Both the position numbers and the translations under genes were made by a program. The notes below the pieces were generated by a model. That model saw only the letters and a list, made by a program, of their open reading frames with translations, was not told the origin of the DNA and did not search any database. This document shows positions 1-14,151 of a DNA stretch of 64,000 bases, in pieces. The first letter of the stretch is position 1; the number at the start of each line of letters is the position of its first letter. Origin of the DNA: Xylocopa sonorina (lineage: Eukaryota > Arthropoda > Insecta > Hymenoptera > Apidae). The stretch covers positions 13,012,033 through 13,076,032 of the forward strand of contig NC_135194.1 in the NCBI RefSeq assembly GCF_050948175.1, given 5' to 3'.

Positions 1-1585
1 AAAAGAAAAAGACTAAATTTCGCATCGTAATAATTCGCTCGAAAAAATCCCATTTATCCAACGAGTCTCCCGTGCGCCTCCGCTTTCCATTAAAAAACCC
101 CCATCTTGGTGGTCACCGCGGAAGCGGGAAAGAACGAACGAACGCGTACTTCGGTATCTTCTCTTTTTTTTTCTTTTTATTTCGCGAGCTCCACGACGTA
201 GTCGCATCGCGACAAGGCTGCTCTCTCGCGAACAGCTTTGTAAAGGGCGGTATTTTTATGCACCATCGGCCGCCACCGGGGAGGTAAATTATTCCCGCCG
301 TGTACGAATGCCAGTCACGCCGGGGGTGTCTCCGTTTTACTGTTTTCGGGCCGCCTCGGCGTGTCCTAAGCCGGCCAATTTACGGTGCAAACATTAAGGT
401 CGTCATAAAGTGGTGGCAGTCTTAAGGCGCTATAAATCGTTCCGCCTTCATCCTTCTCACGTCGCGGCCCGTCTGCCAACCCAGTACGCGGGCGCACCCC
501 TTCCGCCCCTACGACAGGATACGCTCGAATCCGCGGGAGCCCCTGACGAACCGAGCCGCTGCTCGTATATTTCACTTTCGCGATGCAATTTTCCCTGAGC
601 GGGCGTGTCGAACGAATTTCGCTGCAATTCCGGGGACATCCTTCAAGTTTCGAAGGGTGGCTGAATTCAGACGGTGTCCCATTACTGTCTGAGCGTATAT
701 TAACGTAGCTGCTGCGCTACGTAGTCTTGTTCGTGGGATCGCGAGATGAAGAATGGAATAAGCTATTAAATAAGAATTGAATGAGCGTAAACGTTGAATT
801 GGTATCACTCGAATAAATAGAAGCATCTTAAACGGAGAGAATCGCTGAGATGCGTTTCTGTATTTTCCGATTCGATCGCCTCCTTCTCGACGCGCATTGC
901 GCAACACGCACATCCACCACCGTAAACACATTTTGCGGCGCGTCTCGCGGGACTGGAATATCGCGGAAAATTTCAAATCTAATAAAGACGAATGCCGCTC
1001 GCGCAGGTACCACCGCCTGTCCGCGTATTATGAATTATTATTAAACTTCCTTCTCTTCGAACACCTCCACACGCGTTTCAGTCGGCGAATGGCATGTGTA
1101 CGAGTTCCAGCAGGCTTCTTGCGACACGTGGCAAGAACCGGCTACGCGTGCCTGTCTTTTGTCATCGACAACAGGCTAATATCCTGTCCCGTCGTCGAAT
1201 TCCGCCAATCTCTGTACGAAATAGCTCGAACGATGAAACTGAAAGCTGACGCGTCGCATCGACTCGAACGCGTATCATCAAAGTGCCCCTCAGACCTGTC
1301 TTTGATGCAGCAGCCGCGCGTTTAACGAGGGGATCGTTAACATTGCCGCGCGAAACGATCGTTTTCCCATTAGCCGAAAGTCAGAATCTCGAAACAAATT
1401 ACCCGGAAGCACCTCAACTTTGTTTCGTATCATTTCGCGCGGTCCGCTTCGCCAAGCGACCGTTCAATAGGTAAGTTAATAACGCTTCGCGTGTCTCATA
1501 ACATAAGACTGGCACTGGAGGGTGCTCTTTTACGCAATCCAGCGAGGCGCGAGCGAATGGAACCGATATACGGGGGCGTAATTTT

Positions 1586-1590
<5 letters not shown>

Positions 1591-1638
<48 letters not shown>
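1591..1638 (+). repeat. (CT)24 microsatellite
   Basis: An uninterrupted 48-base CT dinucleotide array, the longest simple repeat in the window. On the opposite strand it is (GA)24, the kind of sequence bound by GAGA-factor or CLAMP-type proteins in insects. It lies in the presumed TMTC intron. Confidence 0.97.
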
Positions 1639-1640
<2 letters not shown>

Positions 1641-1761
1641 CGGTGGTACGGGTTGTTCTAGGGTATCGGGGTGGCCGGAACGTGAGCGCACACGTGACGA
1701 GGCTAACTAGCGCGGTACGTGTGACGGTATAAACATCCTGGTGTCCCGTGATGAATACGGC

Positions 1762-1785
1762 CGGTAATTACCGAATGGTAATTAC
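1762..1785. promoter_or_regulatory. Paired GGTAATTAC elements
   Basis: A 12-base perfect palindrome CGGTAATTACCG (1762-1773) is followed by a second GGTAATTAC (1777-1785), start-to-start spacing 14 bases. TAATTA cores are classic homeodomain binding sites. Paired sites with this flank are suggestive, but function is not shown by sequence alone. Confidence 0.35.
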
Positions 1786-1930
1786 GCTAAAATGATAATG
1801 ACGCCGCTTCCAGCGTGCTGCCAGCCTGTTTGCCAATCCATTCTGTAATTTTACCATGCCGCGATGCGTCGCGTTGCCCCGCGGTGCCGCTTCGCCACCC
1901 CCGCACGGCCCTGTTACACGCGCTCGCAAC

Positions 1931-1978
1931 TTATTAATAATAATAGCGCTAATAATAACAACGATGATAATAATAATC
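1931..1978 (+). repeat. Imperfect AAT/ATA trinucleotide repeat
   Basis: Interrupted AAT/TAA units with GCGCT and ACGATG breaks. Just to its right, AATCGCGG and CCGCGATT form an 8-base inverted repeat around TAATAT. No coding content is assigned. Confidence 0.8.
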
Positions 1979-4689
1979 GCGGTAATATCCGCGATTCGTC
2001 CCCCCACGCGCTCGTTTTCGAGATCCGACGGCACGACGATTCGACGAGACCCCTTCTGCGCCTCTCGAAAGTCGACGCTGACGCGAGTTTTTCGCCCTCG
2101 CGCACGCGTCGTTCACCAGCCAACCCTGGTAGCGCGCAATTGAATTCGTCCGTTCGTTCCCACGGCCGTCCCGTATGTAATTTCGCGATTGTTAATTTTC
2201 ATAAGCGGCTCGTAAATACTTTGGCGAAATTACGTCGAGCGTCCCGCGAAGCGGTTTTCACGGGTAAAATAGAGAGGGATAGAGTGAGAGAGGGAGTGGT
2301 AGGTAGGGGTAGGAAGGTCGTCCAGGGACGGAGGTGGGGCCCCGGTGCTCCTGTACCGCGCCCGTAATGTCGCAAATGGGATGATAATAATTATTACAGG
2401 AACGAGCACTTTGCGGTGAACAACGGTGATCGCGGTAAAACAGTAATGATAATGGCATCGTTTTCTCGAAATTGCCGTGGCGGCAGGCCTGCCCGCGAGC
2501 GCGCGACGCAAGGCGCAACGCGTAATTTTATGTAGTCCGACGCTTAAGGTCCATCCACTTGATAATCGCGCCGTGGCTCGTAAAGGCCGATTAACTGTGC
2601 TTTTAAGTCACAACAACCTGAACGGCGTGCCCGCACGAACGATCGTTTTCATCTTCGATTTATTCGAGTATTACGTCGTAACGTTTATCCATCGGCGGTT
2701 TCCACGAACCCTTTCATCTCTTCAGAGAGGCCGACGCATCTGCATGTATCAAACGCGGGCAGATTTTCAAAGACTTCTATCCGAATTAAAAAATTCGCCC
2801 CTGAAAAGATTAACGCTGTAAACGGTTGCCAAGATCAGCATCGAATGAAAGATTCAAAGTCGACCCCTCTTCAGAGCCCAAATGAACGCCGCGACGACCA
2901 GCCACTATAATTCAGCGGAGCGCCGCAGTCTCCGTTCGAGCCTTCGAACGTGCTAACGAACAAGCGCCACGGATCGCCACGTCCCAAACGATTCGACGGT
3001 GCAATTTCGCGGGACAATCGCCGGACGGCGAGCCATCGACGACGCCGAAAGAACGAGAGCACAAACGCGACTAATTGGAACGGCGTGCCTCGCCAAAGTT
3101 CACCTGGCCCCCCCGGTCAGGACGTGGAAAGAGAACAGGTGCACGTAATTCTGGTTTATAAAAGCCTTTGTAATCGAGAAGACACGCCCTTCTCCACCTT
3201 CGACTATCCACCATCTATTATACAAAAGGCAGCTCGCGATTAAATTATAACCCCGACCACCCTCGATCGATTATTTACCCTCCACGTCCTTCCGTGGACG
3301 CGCGACAACCGCGCGCGATGGATAGCGGCTAGACATGATCTCAAGCGTTGCTCTCTTCTCTCTTAATAACTCATTCTCCTGTGTCCCATTTGTGCTCGCC
3401 CATTTAAGATTCTCATTCGTAGCACGATAGCGGGGCGGGTAACGGAGAGACGCTGGCAGCGACGACGTCTACCTGCGAGGTGAGCGTCGTGGCTTAATTA
3501 TCTTCTCCTTCGTCGTCGACACCGCGGCGAACACGGGGCGGTTTCCTTTGCCCGGCGACGTGACATCGTTCCTAATTCTCCCGCCTCGCCCACCCAGCCA
3601 CCCCTCAGTCGATTACATTATTAATATCAACGCCGCGAGGAGCCGCCGCGTCCGTGAACCGGCAAGTTTTTGCGCGACACCGGCAATTTGAATGTATGCA
3701 CGGGGATGGAGCACGTGAGACCGCGAGGGAATTCGAATTAGAGGCGCCGGGTCGAGCACGTGTCCCGCCCTCCAACCTACCCCGTCGAGTTGGAACGTTT
3801 CCGCGCGACGCATCGACTCGCGGAGGACGACGTCTGCACGGGGGTGAATAAGTAAAGACGCGAGGGATGAAAATGTACGGGAGACGACGCTGGTGGACGA
3901 TAAGGAATCGATCGGGCGGCCAGACTGAAATTTCTGGACGGTCCTTTTTTTAGTTGTAGGACGGACGCCCTACCAATTGACCTATCTAGATCGCCGGAAG
4001 ATATCCTCTCGCCCTAATACCAGAGATTGGCCACCGTGCTACGGCTAGATCTGATAAACCGCGAACGTTCCTGGCCACGCACGAATAATCGAACGCGTGA
4101 GATCGCCATGGAAATTGGGGTGTCGTTCAGGGTCCCCTCTAGCGCCAAGTGGAAATAAACTTTGCACGGGGTGTGTAGTCGATTGCGAAAGTCAGATTCT
4201 GTTCATTGCTTTAAAGGCAAACGGACGATGTCTAATTTTTGTGAAGTATTTTTTGGAAAGGGATATCTTGATGGCAATTCTTTAATTTAATGTTGAAAAA
4301 TTTGACGTATGAAAGTCACGCGCAGACAGTATTGATAAAATTAAAGCGTGTAAAATAAGGAGTGGAGTGGCAATTAAGAGGATCCTCGGTGTTATCGCGT
4401 GGCAATAGGACCGATCGAATCGCCTCACCCCTAGCGAACAGCCCGCTCGGAAAAACCGGGTGGTGTATGTGCCGTTTAATGGACAAATCGCGTTTCTGCG
4501 CGCGATAATAAGCGGGATCCGTTTCGAGAGTGGACGTATCGGCGCACGCTTAGCTGATTTGATTTCCACAATTTCCTGGGGTGCCGCCGGATTGTCATGC
4601 GGAACGCGAGTCGAGCTATAATTTAGAGCGCGCGTCCATGAGAAACGGAGGGGTGGGATGAGTGGAGGCGGGTCAACTCGTGACGGGCA

Positions 4690-4800
4690 ACGGGACAATC
4701 GAGACAGAAGAGAGGAGATGAGAGACAGATGGAAAGTGAAATGGAGGGATGGAGAGAAAGAGAGAGAGATGCTTGGCAGGGGGTAGGAGAGGGCTGAATA
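4690..4800 (+). repeat. Purine-rich (GA-type) tract
   Basis: About 110 bases are nearly all purine, with degenerate GA, GGA and AGAGAG units. It is a low-complexity tract that can form triplex-like DNA. No open frame here is credible. Confidence 0.7.
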
Positions 4801-6048
4801 GCCAGGATGACAGTGCGAGAGGGTGGAAAGTGGGAAGCGGTAGAGCGGAAAATAATGCAGCGTGCAGAATTACAAATTACACGCTACAGGAGAGGTAGGT
4901 CCCTCCCAGTAGCGGCAGAGGGGCCCTCTGTTCGTTCCGTTGATTACACAAACAACATTCGTCGACACGCCGTGAGCTAAAGAGGGGCAGTGGGAAGGGG
5001 TTGCAGAGAAATAAGGGACGAGAGAGTACCGCGAGCGGGTGGTATCAAACGCAGTCGTTACAAAGCCGGCTATTAATCTTTATTACAAACAATCCTCTGT
5101 GTTAATTCCGTGTAATTTGCCGGCAGTCATGTTCCGCGACGTCCTCCTCTGCCTACGGGACGTCGCGTCGTACGCGCGTTGCTTTCTCGCGGTTCGCGAC
5201 GCGTTTCCCATTTAATCGCTCCCTCGTTCCAGAGACGAAGGGGGCGAATCAACCCCGATCGTTCCTCTGTAAAATGTCACGAAGCGTGGGAGGGGTTGGT
5301 AGAAAGATGGAAAAGAGAGATGACTGACGGTAAACACGACCGCGTTAAATATCGTTCTCGTAAAATTCTGCCATTTCGCTGTTTCTACGATTATAAATCG
5401 TTGGGCGTCGACGAAGGACATTTAACGCGAATATTAACCGCCTTAATTCATGGCGTTCGGAATGCAGCCCTAATTGGATAAATATTCCGGATATCATTAT
5501 CTCCTACGAATTCCGGTTTAAATATAAAACATTACTTCGCGTGGTTATAGCGGAGAGCAATGAATTACGATTAATTCGAGGATCACTCTGTACATTCGCG
5601 AATCGTGTCGACCGCAAAAATGTTTCGCTTTAATTACCGAAAGTCCATCGCGAAAATAACGTTGGCGGACCGCGGGTTGCCCATCACTGACCTAATTAAT
5701 TCGCGCTGCAAAGTGAAACTATGCGGCAAGAACTACCCCTGTACACGGAATCACCCTCGGGCACGCAGAAGAAGGCTCTTATCACGGTATCGCCGAAACG
5801 TAAAGCCGAGCGTAATGTTCATCCGCGCGAGGGATGCGGTCTACTTAAGAAATATGTACGTCGCTGTTTATCGAATTCCCTCCGCGCCATTTCACCCTAT
5901 CTACGGGAGCAATTTTGCCACCAGGCACCATCTAGATTTATGGGATCGTTAAGAGTCGTCCACGGGACGCTGAAACGGTCTAGCTCCAACTTAACGTGAA
6001 CGATTGGCCAGTATAGTATCTCGAAGGCACAACGAACCAAGAACACTT

Positions 6049-6077
6049 AGGGGATGATGTTCGAAAGGGGATGATGT
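6049..6077 (+). repeat. 12-base direct repeat, period 17
   Basis: AGGGGATGATGT occurs at 6049-6060 and again at 6066-6077, separated by five bases (TCGAA). This is a local duplication in presumed intron. Function is unknown. Confidence 0.85.
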
Positions 6078-7869
6078 ACGCCAGTATCACCCGCTATCCC
6101 ACGGTCCCGTATGGTATTTTCAATTAGGACACTTTCCTCTGCCCTCCCCTAATCCAATTACAATCTCAGACGATCGCGTTCGATTTTTGCAAAATTCAAC
6201 GCTGATCGTATACCTTGGTACGAAAACATAAAATAGAAAATTTAGACGCTATCAATTTGGCTCCTAAATATCTCGGCTAAATAGCTACGATTTCCGCAAA
6301 AGTCTCACGTTACGTTTGACTGATCGACAGTGGCACGTATCCTCCAGTAGCCACTCCATCTCCCACGCTTCGACTCAAACTTTTCCCAACGGTGCCACTT
6401 TTGCTCGGTCAAGCAATAGTCGTATCGTATACGCCATCCTTCTCTGTCCGCACAATGAGCTTCCAGTGGCTTACCCGGTGCCCGAGAGGGAGGAAAAACG
6501 CGGACGGGTTTTACTCTTCGACGTACACGATCGAGCCGAGTCGAAGCGTCCACAAACACCTGCTATATCGTCTATAATGTTCCTCCAGTGTCTCACTTCG
6601 AGTCCTCCTGCTAAAAGACCTCTCCTCGGTTTATAACGCTACGCCAACCCGACCCGTTCTCAGGTTTTTTCTCCTACCCTTCTTTCTCCCGTTTGCGGGG
6701 CCGCATCCTAGCGAGGATGGCATCGATTTCACATATACCGAGTGTCGCGCTCGTAACAGACGCGCACATCAGAACGGCCGGCAAGGACCTCCATTATCCG
6801 CGCTCCACTTTCTCGCCTGACGTTTTCACACCGCACTAGCAGTCTGTCGTTTGCGGGGTGAGTGTGTCGTTACGCGACGAAATTACCCGATGCACGGGCA
6901 ACGCGCCACCGCGTGTTTAAATCTAAAGGCGAACAGGGGCCTCGTAAATATCAATTTTCTATCGAGACTAGCTGCCATCCAGCTGCGGTGGGAATTTTTC
7001 AATTTTTTACCACCCCTTCGGTTTCCCATTCCGAGGTACATCATATCGTGATATCCGCTGACAAAACAATCGTCAATTCGACGATTCGAGCTTCACGTGA
7101 AACGTGCTTATTGTTACATTTTTCTCGTCCGTTTCCTCTTTCCGCGGGGATAAATTTTGCGTTCAGGCCGAACGAAATGGGATCGAGGAAACTCAGCGGA
7201 TTTCGCGAAGATATCTTCAGTCGCATTTCGAGTTTTTCCACGGGAGGTAAAGATATCCGCGAAGGGGACTTTCGTGGCCTAAATTGCACTTCGCGATGGA
7301 ACTTAGGCGATATTTCCGCGCGGACTTAAGAAGTCCATAAAATCTCACCAGACTTTACCGTGAACGACGTAACTTCCGCGGAACCTATACAATGTTCACG
7401 TCGGGACGTTTTCCTAATTATCGCGAATTATTCATGAACTGCGGCCTTCCGACGAGCCGCTTAGCGAATCGTCCGCATTCTCCTCGTTGCTTACAGCGTT
7501 TAAAACGCGTGCAAAACAAGCGTCGCCTCCGAGCTTGCGAGAGAAATGAATTACGACTCAAAGATAATCGAAAAAGAAAATCCAAGAGTAGGTGTACATC
7601 ACCCCTTAAAATACGAGTCTCTGTTCGATCTTCTACCCGAAAATCTCTCTTCCCAGATCTTCCGGAAGCAAAAGTTGAGCGACGAGAAAAGAAATCAGCG
7701 AACCTTCCAACACCTCCCGAAAGAATCGAGCAGGCCAAACAGATTTCGCCCCGCAGACACGAGTCGAACATCGAGAGTGGCGTCTGCGGTGTTTCCAAGT
7801 CGAAGATTGCCGAAGATTCGAGACGGATGCTCTAAATCACCGGGGGTAGGGGTGGAAGGACTAAACTTC

Positions 7870-7887
7870 TTAAGCCAGTTAAGCCAG
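7870..7887 (+). repeat. 9-base tandem duplication (TTAAGCCAG x2)
   Basis: Two perfect adjacent copies of TTAAGCCAG. A short slippage-type duplication in non-coding sequence. Confidence 0.85.
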
Positions 7888-9649
7888 CCAAGGCTCGAGG
7901 TTCTACGCGTGGCTGTCATCCGCGAATTCACGCAGACGTGGAGGAGATCGCGGGTGCACGCGGTCGTGTTTCCGCTCTGCCGCCATCGACACCGGAGGAG
8001 ACGCGGGTTACAGGGTAGTTGGGCGAGGCATAAACCCATGGAACACGATTGCGAGCTCTTTGGTATGGAGCATATCCGGGAAACCTCGACGTCAGACTGC
8101 AGATAGGTATACTGCGAAGATAATCCACTGCTAAGCTCGCTCGATTCGCAAAGACTGAAACCGTTTGTTTGAGGATTTGCTATTTCGCTTGACTTCCGTC
8201 TAGCCCTCCTTACCCCGGCGTCTCTTACGAGCGCCTCGCATCCCTGCCCCTCGATGTGCACCGCGGCAACTAACGCCGTCCCCGTCGTCGTCGCGAAACT
8301 GCTCGACGCACCAGTTTTCCAAGAGGACCAGGCGAGACACAGTTGCCCCGAGACTTGGTCGAGGAACCGAGGCGAGGGCCAGAGATCGCGACGAACGAGG
8401 CGAACGCGAGGATCAAGGAAAGGGGGAAGAAGAGTCGTAGCGAGTCGGAGCAGAAGGTCCAACAAGTAGCAGAGCAGGGGTGAAAGAAGGAAACGGGACG
8501 GGGCTGCGTTTCGTTTTGCCGACCGAACAACGAGACGTTGTTCCTCGAAGCAGAAAGAAAAGCTCGCTGCCTCGCGACGATAAGAAAGAATTCGCGCTTT
8601 ATCTCGTCCGCCGCCTACCTTAGAACGCGAAAATCCCTCGCGCGATTCAATTGCCGACGCCTGAAAATAATTCCGCGTCCCGTCCGCGAAGGAACGAGCA
8701 TTCTCTTGGGGCTAGAGAAAAGGATGGATTCGAGGGGTGAGATCTGTAATTTAACGCGGAACGCGACCGTGAGAATCGCTACGCGATTTATCGTTCATAA
8801 CGTTGCGCTGCGAGCACGTTAGATTAGAAAAATGAATTATTTAAAATGTACTACGTTTCAGGATAAATTTGGGGGCTTTTATATTTTATACGTGACAGCA
8901 CGGATATCGGTTGCCAGAGAGAATTTCCGCTGATGAATCTAAAGCGACAAGGGAGGAATAAAGCGGGCCGAAATTTAATTAATAACAAGCTTTTAGTATC
9001 TATTAATGCCGGCGTAGGTTCCACTAGTGCTCTTCAAATATTTAAACTTTCAATTTTGCCGAAAGTAGCTTAAAACGTACCTACACGCGGAATAAATTGC
9101 GCCTGTTCGCTTTCCTGCGGGAAACAAGGCGATCCTATCGGAGCCGCGGTGGCGAAATTTTCCACGATCTGCACCCCGAAAGTGGGGTGGACATTTTACG
9201 GCTCGCTCAGCTGTTGCGTGTCAAACAAGAACGCTGGAGGACGACGAGAGTCGAAGTAGAAGCGGAATAATTAATCGACGTTGATAACCGATTCATCGTT
9301 CATAATTAATGCTAATTTACCTCGGCAGATTATTCCGCCGTCCATCCCTCGCCGCGGCGCTAAAGATGAATTCTTTACAGCGAAATTGGAAAATGCGTTC
9401 CCAACGGCGGACTTTCGACCGATCCGCTCGGATTTATAGATTAATAAATCGCAGAAACGAATTCATTACCGCGGGTCCGCGGCTGGCCGGCTCGACCCGG
9501 AATTACTCGGCTAGCTTAATGCTGTTTCCGGTGGCGCGACTGGTGACCTCGGATGCGGGCATAAAAATGCCAGTGCGTGTGTCTCTGCCCCTCGAATTCG
9601 TTCCAATTCGTACGGCCGCCGATTTCACGGAACGGTAGAACGGCCGTGG

Positions 9650-9661
9650 AAAAAAAAAAAA
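9650..9661 (+). repeat. Poly-A run within a purine-rich patch
   Basis: A run of 12 A followed by about 45 purine-rich bases (AGAGAAAAAAAGGGG-type). No polyadenylation or retrocopy context is evident. Confidence 0.7.
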
Positions 9662-12600
9662 TAGAGAAAAAAAGGGGAAGGAAAACGGAGGGCCGAGAGA
9701 GCGATACCACCTGGCGTCAGTCGATCGGCTCGATTATATCATCGTTTCACGCGAACAGCGCCAAATATTCGATTTGCGTTTGTCGGCAAGGAAAATCCGA
9801 TACCTTTCACCTTCTCGTTTCACTGAACGTTTCGTAATTACGCATTCGCCGTGGCTGAACAAAGGAACCTGTCTGCGTGGCCGTTCGAATGGAAATGAAA
9901 AACCTCTGTACCCATTTGCAACGTTCACGGATCTTCTACATCAGACCACACTCGCGGTGTTACCGTTTCCACGTAAATTAACTTTGCACGCGTCACGGAT
10001 TTAATATCGTACAAATATTCCAAAACGAATTACTCGATATTAAAAACTGTGTGCACCCTCTGGAATCTAACATTCCATACGTCTGACTTATGACAAATTC
10101 CAACTACTGATCAATGAACCAACCGATCCCAAGTGAAACCGCCTAGCCCGTCATCAACCATTTTCCACCATTAGTGCTCCAGGCTGATACGCGTTCCAAT
10201 CCAGTACAATTAATTGAAAAAGTTCATCATTTTAACCAACTAAATTCCACCGGGTTCCCCGTATCGCGCGGTCTTACGTAAGGTAATGGCGCGCAAATTA
10301 ACCGTGGCTAATTAGTTGTGGTACGCGCGCGGTGTAATTGCAGCCCTGTCCCCGCATCAGTTTACCAGGCGGCGGTGATTTCGTGCGCGGAGAAAGACGA
10401 CGACGGGCCGTAGGGTGAGCGAAACAAAGTACGCTCGCTCATCCCCGAGGCGGGCGGCTGCGCCGCTCGATTAAAATGTTGCACGCGTCCCATATTAAAC
10501 AGGGGTAGCTCGCTGCCTCCGCCGCGAGCATTCACCGGCGAACGCGCGGGCGTAGGCGCGATTCAACCCCGGCGTGGATCACCGTTTGTTCCGCGAGGAA
10601 CCTCTAACTGGGCGGAAATCTCTTAGCGATATTGGCTGGTCAGTGAATGGGGTATCTATGTTACGTGGCGCGCGCGACCTGAAAAGGCGGAAACACAAAG
10701 AGGCGCCAATCCTTTTCGAGCATCCACCTATCGGTATTCATCGTCTTTGCCAGCCGGCTGGAAGGAGATGAGAAAGAAACCGGGCAGGCTCCGATGTTTC
10801 TAGCCATTTTTCGCGACCTCACAGACGGTGAATGGAACACTCGTCGATACACCGACTCCCTCGATTCCTTTCGAATTTACGAACGCACGAATTCGTCTCA
10901 AAGGGATCCTTCGACCCCTCGCCTCCCTCGATCTTACCATCTAATCCATCGGTAACTTTGATAGGCATCCAGCTTACCCCGTAGACCGACGTTACCTCGC
11001 AAAAAAAAACACCACCCTACTTTTCTTCGACGAAGCTTGGCTACCCTCGCTCGTAGCGTCACGCACGTTCGCCAAAGGCAGCAGAGGCGCCTCTAAATAG
11101 GTCGCAGCGGATCTCGATTGTTTTCCAATGCTCAGCCCCGTGGTTCCTATCGACGAAGCGTTGTATTTCACGGAAACGGAGTAAGGCCCTATCGAGGCCA
11201 AGAGCTCGACGATAAATAATCTCCGGTCCCTCTGCTGACTGTACTCTTTTCGGCGCGATAAAGCGCATCGATCGCGAGCCGTTCAGCCGCGCGGGATAAA
11301 TTCTGGTCTGCGGGCCGTGCACCAGCAGGAGTTGCACCCTCTGTCACGCGAAACGGCGTATTCGTCCAGCCCTGCATACATAAGCGGCCTGCTGCGGGCC
11401 CGCCCGAATAAATAAACCGATACAACAGCCCTGGAATTGCAAGAATTTTCAGCCACCAGCCAAATGACGCGCTTCAATCGGAAGCAGTGCCACCCATGGC
11501 GCCACCCTGCGCTCGACTACGCCCTGGGGATGCCACGCTTTGTTTTCGACCCTTCGCGTTTTGTTCCCGCGGCGAACGATGCGACCACCTTACGAATCTC
11601 TTCGTCCTCGAAGCCGAGCAGCTGAGTGAGAACAGGCGTTGCAATCGAGGGCGATGAATCCTGGAGACCTGTGCGCGCCTGTCTCCAGAGAGATTTTTGT
11701 GCGATTGAAAGCTAGCAAACATTGAATCGCTCGCATCGATAGACATCGGTTATAGCAGTTGTAATAACCGTGCGGAACGACGCGAAGCGTAGCTCCTGCG
11801 CAAAAAGTATTTGCGAATATCGGTATTTTTCAATAATGCAGTTTTTCAGCGAGTTCCACACCTCTCCGTGCTCGTAATTCGAAATTTTTGCAAACACACG
11901 ACACTACCGTGGGACGAATGCAAGAATTTTGATGAGTTTCAAAGGGGGAGGTGGCTGTGTCGCGTTTGAATTCCACGAATCTTTTTCACGATGGCGCATC
12001 GTAGCGAAGCACATTCAGCAATAGTTGAAACACTTGCTCCTGCCTGAATACCGTTCATTATAGCCACATTCGAATAATAGCACCACCCAAAACCGATTAT
12101 CAATTTTATTTTCAATTTAAATAATTTACCGAACCACTCCCAATTACCGTTTCGAATAACAACTAATTGAACCGTACTGCCAAGAACACAATATTTAAAC
12201 AATATCGCTCATTGTTCCGACGAAACAAAACCCGATTCACTCCGTCCATTCGGAATTCACCAAAAATTCACGCTCGTCTATACTGACCGCGTTATAACAA
12301 ATCTATCTAATATAATTTTGATTGGATTAAACAGTATGTAAACTCTGAACACTAGCGACAGGCAAATATTGTATTTGTCGAAGCTGTTGTACGCGGTAGA
12401 GTGAGAATGAGCAATAAAAGCCGATTGATTCCTCTTAATAGGAGCAGGACGATCGAACAGAAAACAACGGTAGCGACAAATGGCTCGAATTTGTCATCCG
12501 CGGAAAAACCGCTGCAGCCTGGAGACCGATCCATTTGTAACAGTCGCGCGGTGATGTAGTTCCAAGACCGGCGTTATTGTCGTCGCGAGCGAACGGATTT

Positions 12601-14115
12601 AAGGATGCGCACGGCCGCGCGAAATTAATCAAACGCCGCTGGGCGCCGGGAAACAAGCGATATTAAAATATCACGGGGAAATTCAGGCAGCTTTTCGAAC
12701 GCTGTCACCGTGCGCGCGCCGTCACTCACTCGCACGCCGGCACTCTTCGCGTTGGAGCTCGTCCTGAGAGCCGCGGCCATCCTGCATTGTCAGTCGCAGC
12801 TGACAACGCGAGCGGAGCAACGAGCGGATTTGCATGCGATTCAAGATCTATTACACGCCGGCAGAAGCGCGCACAAGCGGCTCGGCACATTTTTTTCCTC
12901 CACCCTCTCTCTCTTTTTCATTTCCAGCCAGCGACGAGCAGTTCGATTCGAAACTGCGCTCGCGCGTAGGCGCGTTATCAGCTTAACTCGAGTGAAAAAC
13001 TGCTCGCTACGACCCGACCGCCCTTCCGTCTCTTTTTTAATATACCTCGATGACCGGTAAACAGTCGAACTGTGGAACCGGGCTAAATACGACGCGACGA
13101 AGTAATCATTTTCGCTGGCGAACGAGCGGCGTTGGAATTTTTGATATCGCCGCGGTACAGCGGCACGCTCGAAACTCCAGTCCTCGTCAATTTCGCAAAT
13201 GCGAAACGGGGGAGGCGCAAAAGGGGGCTCGCAAAAATCGGGACAACGGCTCGCGGTCCCATCGGTGGAAACGGGAGATGCTTCATAATGCCCGGAAGAG
13301 CGGGGTGGTTGGTTCCGCGTGGAACGCCCGGGCGCGTTCAACCGATGGCGGACGAGCCGTTCGACGCGGCCGCCAACGGGAAGCAAGGGGGTGGCGCGGG
13401 GGTGTGTAGAGCGAATGTACCGTGAAATAACAGACTGCCGCCGAAAAAGGTTTTAAAAGAGTTTAATTCCATTATTTAACGGAAACATAAACACGCGCGA
13501 GCGCGGACACGTTGTTATTTCCTCGATGCCGTGTCGCGGGGCCTGTTTAAACAAAGTCCGCGTAACGCGTACCGCGGCCGCGTCGAGTTCGAGAGCCTCC
13601 CCCTCTGCTGGTCGACTATTTTTTCGAGCGAGAACACTCGGACAACGGGGACCGTTTGGCAATCGATTTCGATTATTTATACGCGTCGAGGATTCGTGGC
13701 CCGTTGTTTCTGGAGCAGAGAGAGAATGCACCGCTCGAGCGTTTCGCGCGTCCCTCCGCTAGGCTCGCGCGCCCCGCACGCGCGAGGGGGCGAGATATAC
13801 GTACGGCGCAGCCCGTTACCACCGACCCCGTCAATTATTTATACGCGGTACCCGGAAACGCGCGTACGCCGCGTCTTCTAAAAAGTCCGCGAGGGACTGA
13901 AATAGTAATGCGTTGGTTTACATTTCATGGGACCGAATGGCGTACCGCAGCCGAACGCTGGCTCTGCGGTATTATTCACGGCAGCCGGTACAAGGGAAAG
14001 AGAGGGTACAGCCAGCGTAAGCCTCGAGCCGGTAACTTTTCTTATTCCGTGTTCCGTAACGCGGCTAGGCGGTGTTGGCTCTAAGTGCGAGCGCCCAACT
14101 GCAACCGCACGTTCT

Positions 14116-14151
14116 CGTATGTACGTATGTATATATATATATGTACATACG
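14116..14151. repeat. AT/GTAC inverted repeat
   Basis: CGTATGTAC (14116-14124) and its exact reverse complement GTACATACG (14143-14151) flank a GTATG(TA)n core. The whole 36-base segment alternates purine and pyrimidine, so it is prone to cruciform, slipped or left-handed structures. Confidence 0.75.

Noticed and set aside
3915..3996. tRNA-like segment on the minus strand with an A-box-like TAGGTCAATTGG and a possible 7-base acceptor stem
   Set aside because: The anticodon stem has a 12-base loop, the T-arm lacks a TTCGA-type loop, and the fourth A-box base is wrong. At best a decayed remnant.
7695..8465. 256-codon minus-strand frame
   Set aside because: Overlaps other long frames on both strands, has Arg/Ser-rich composition and no recognisable domain.
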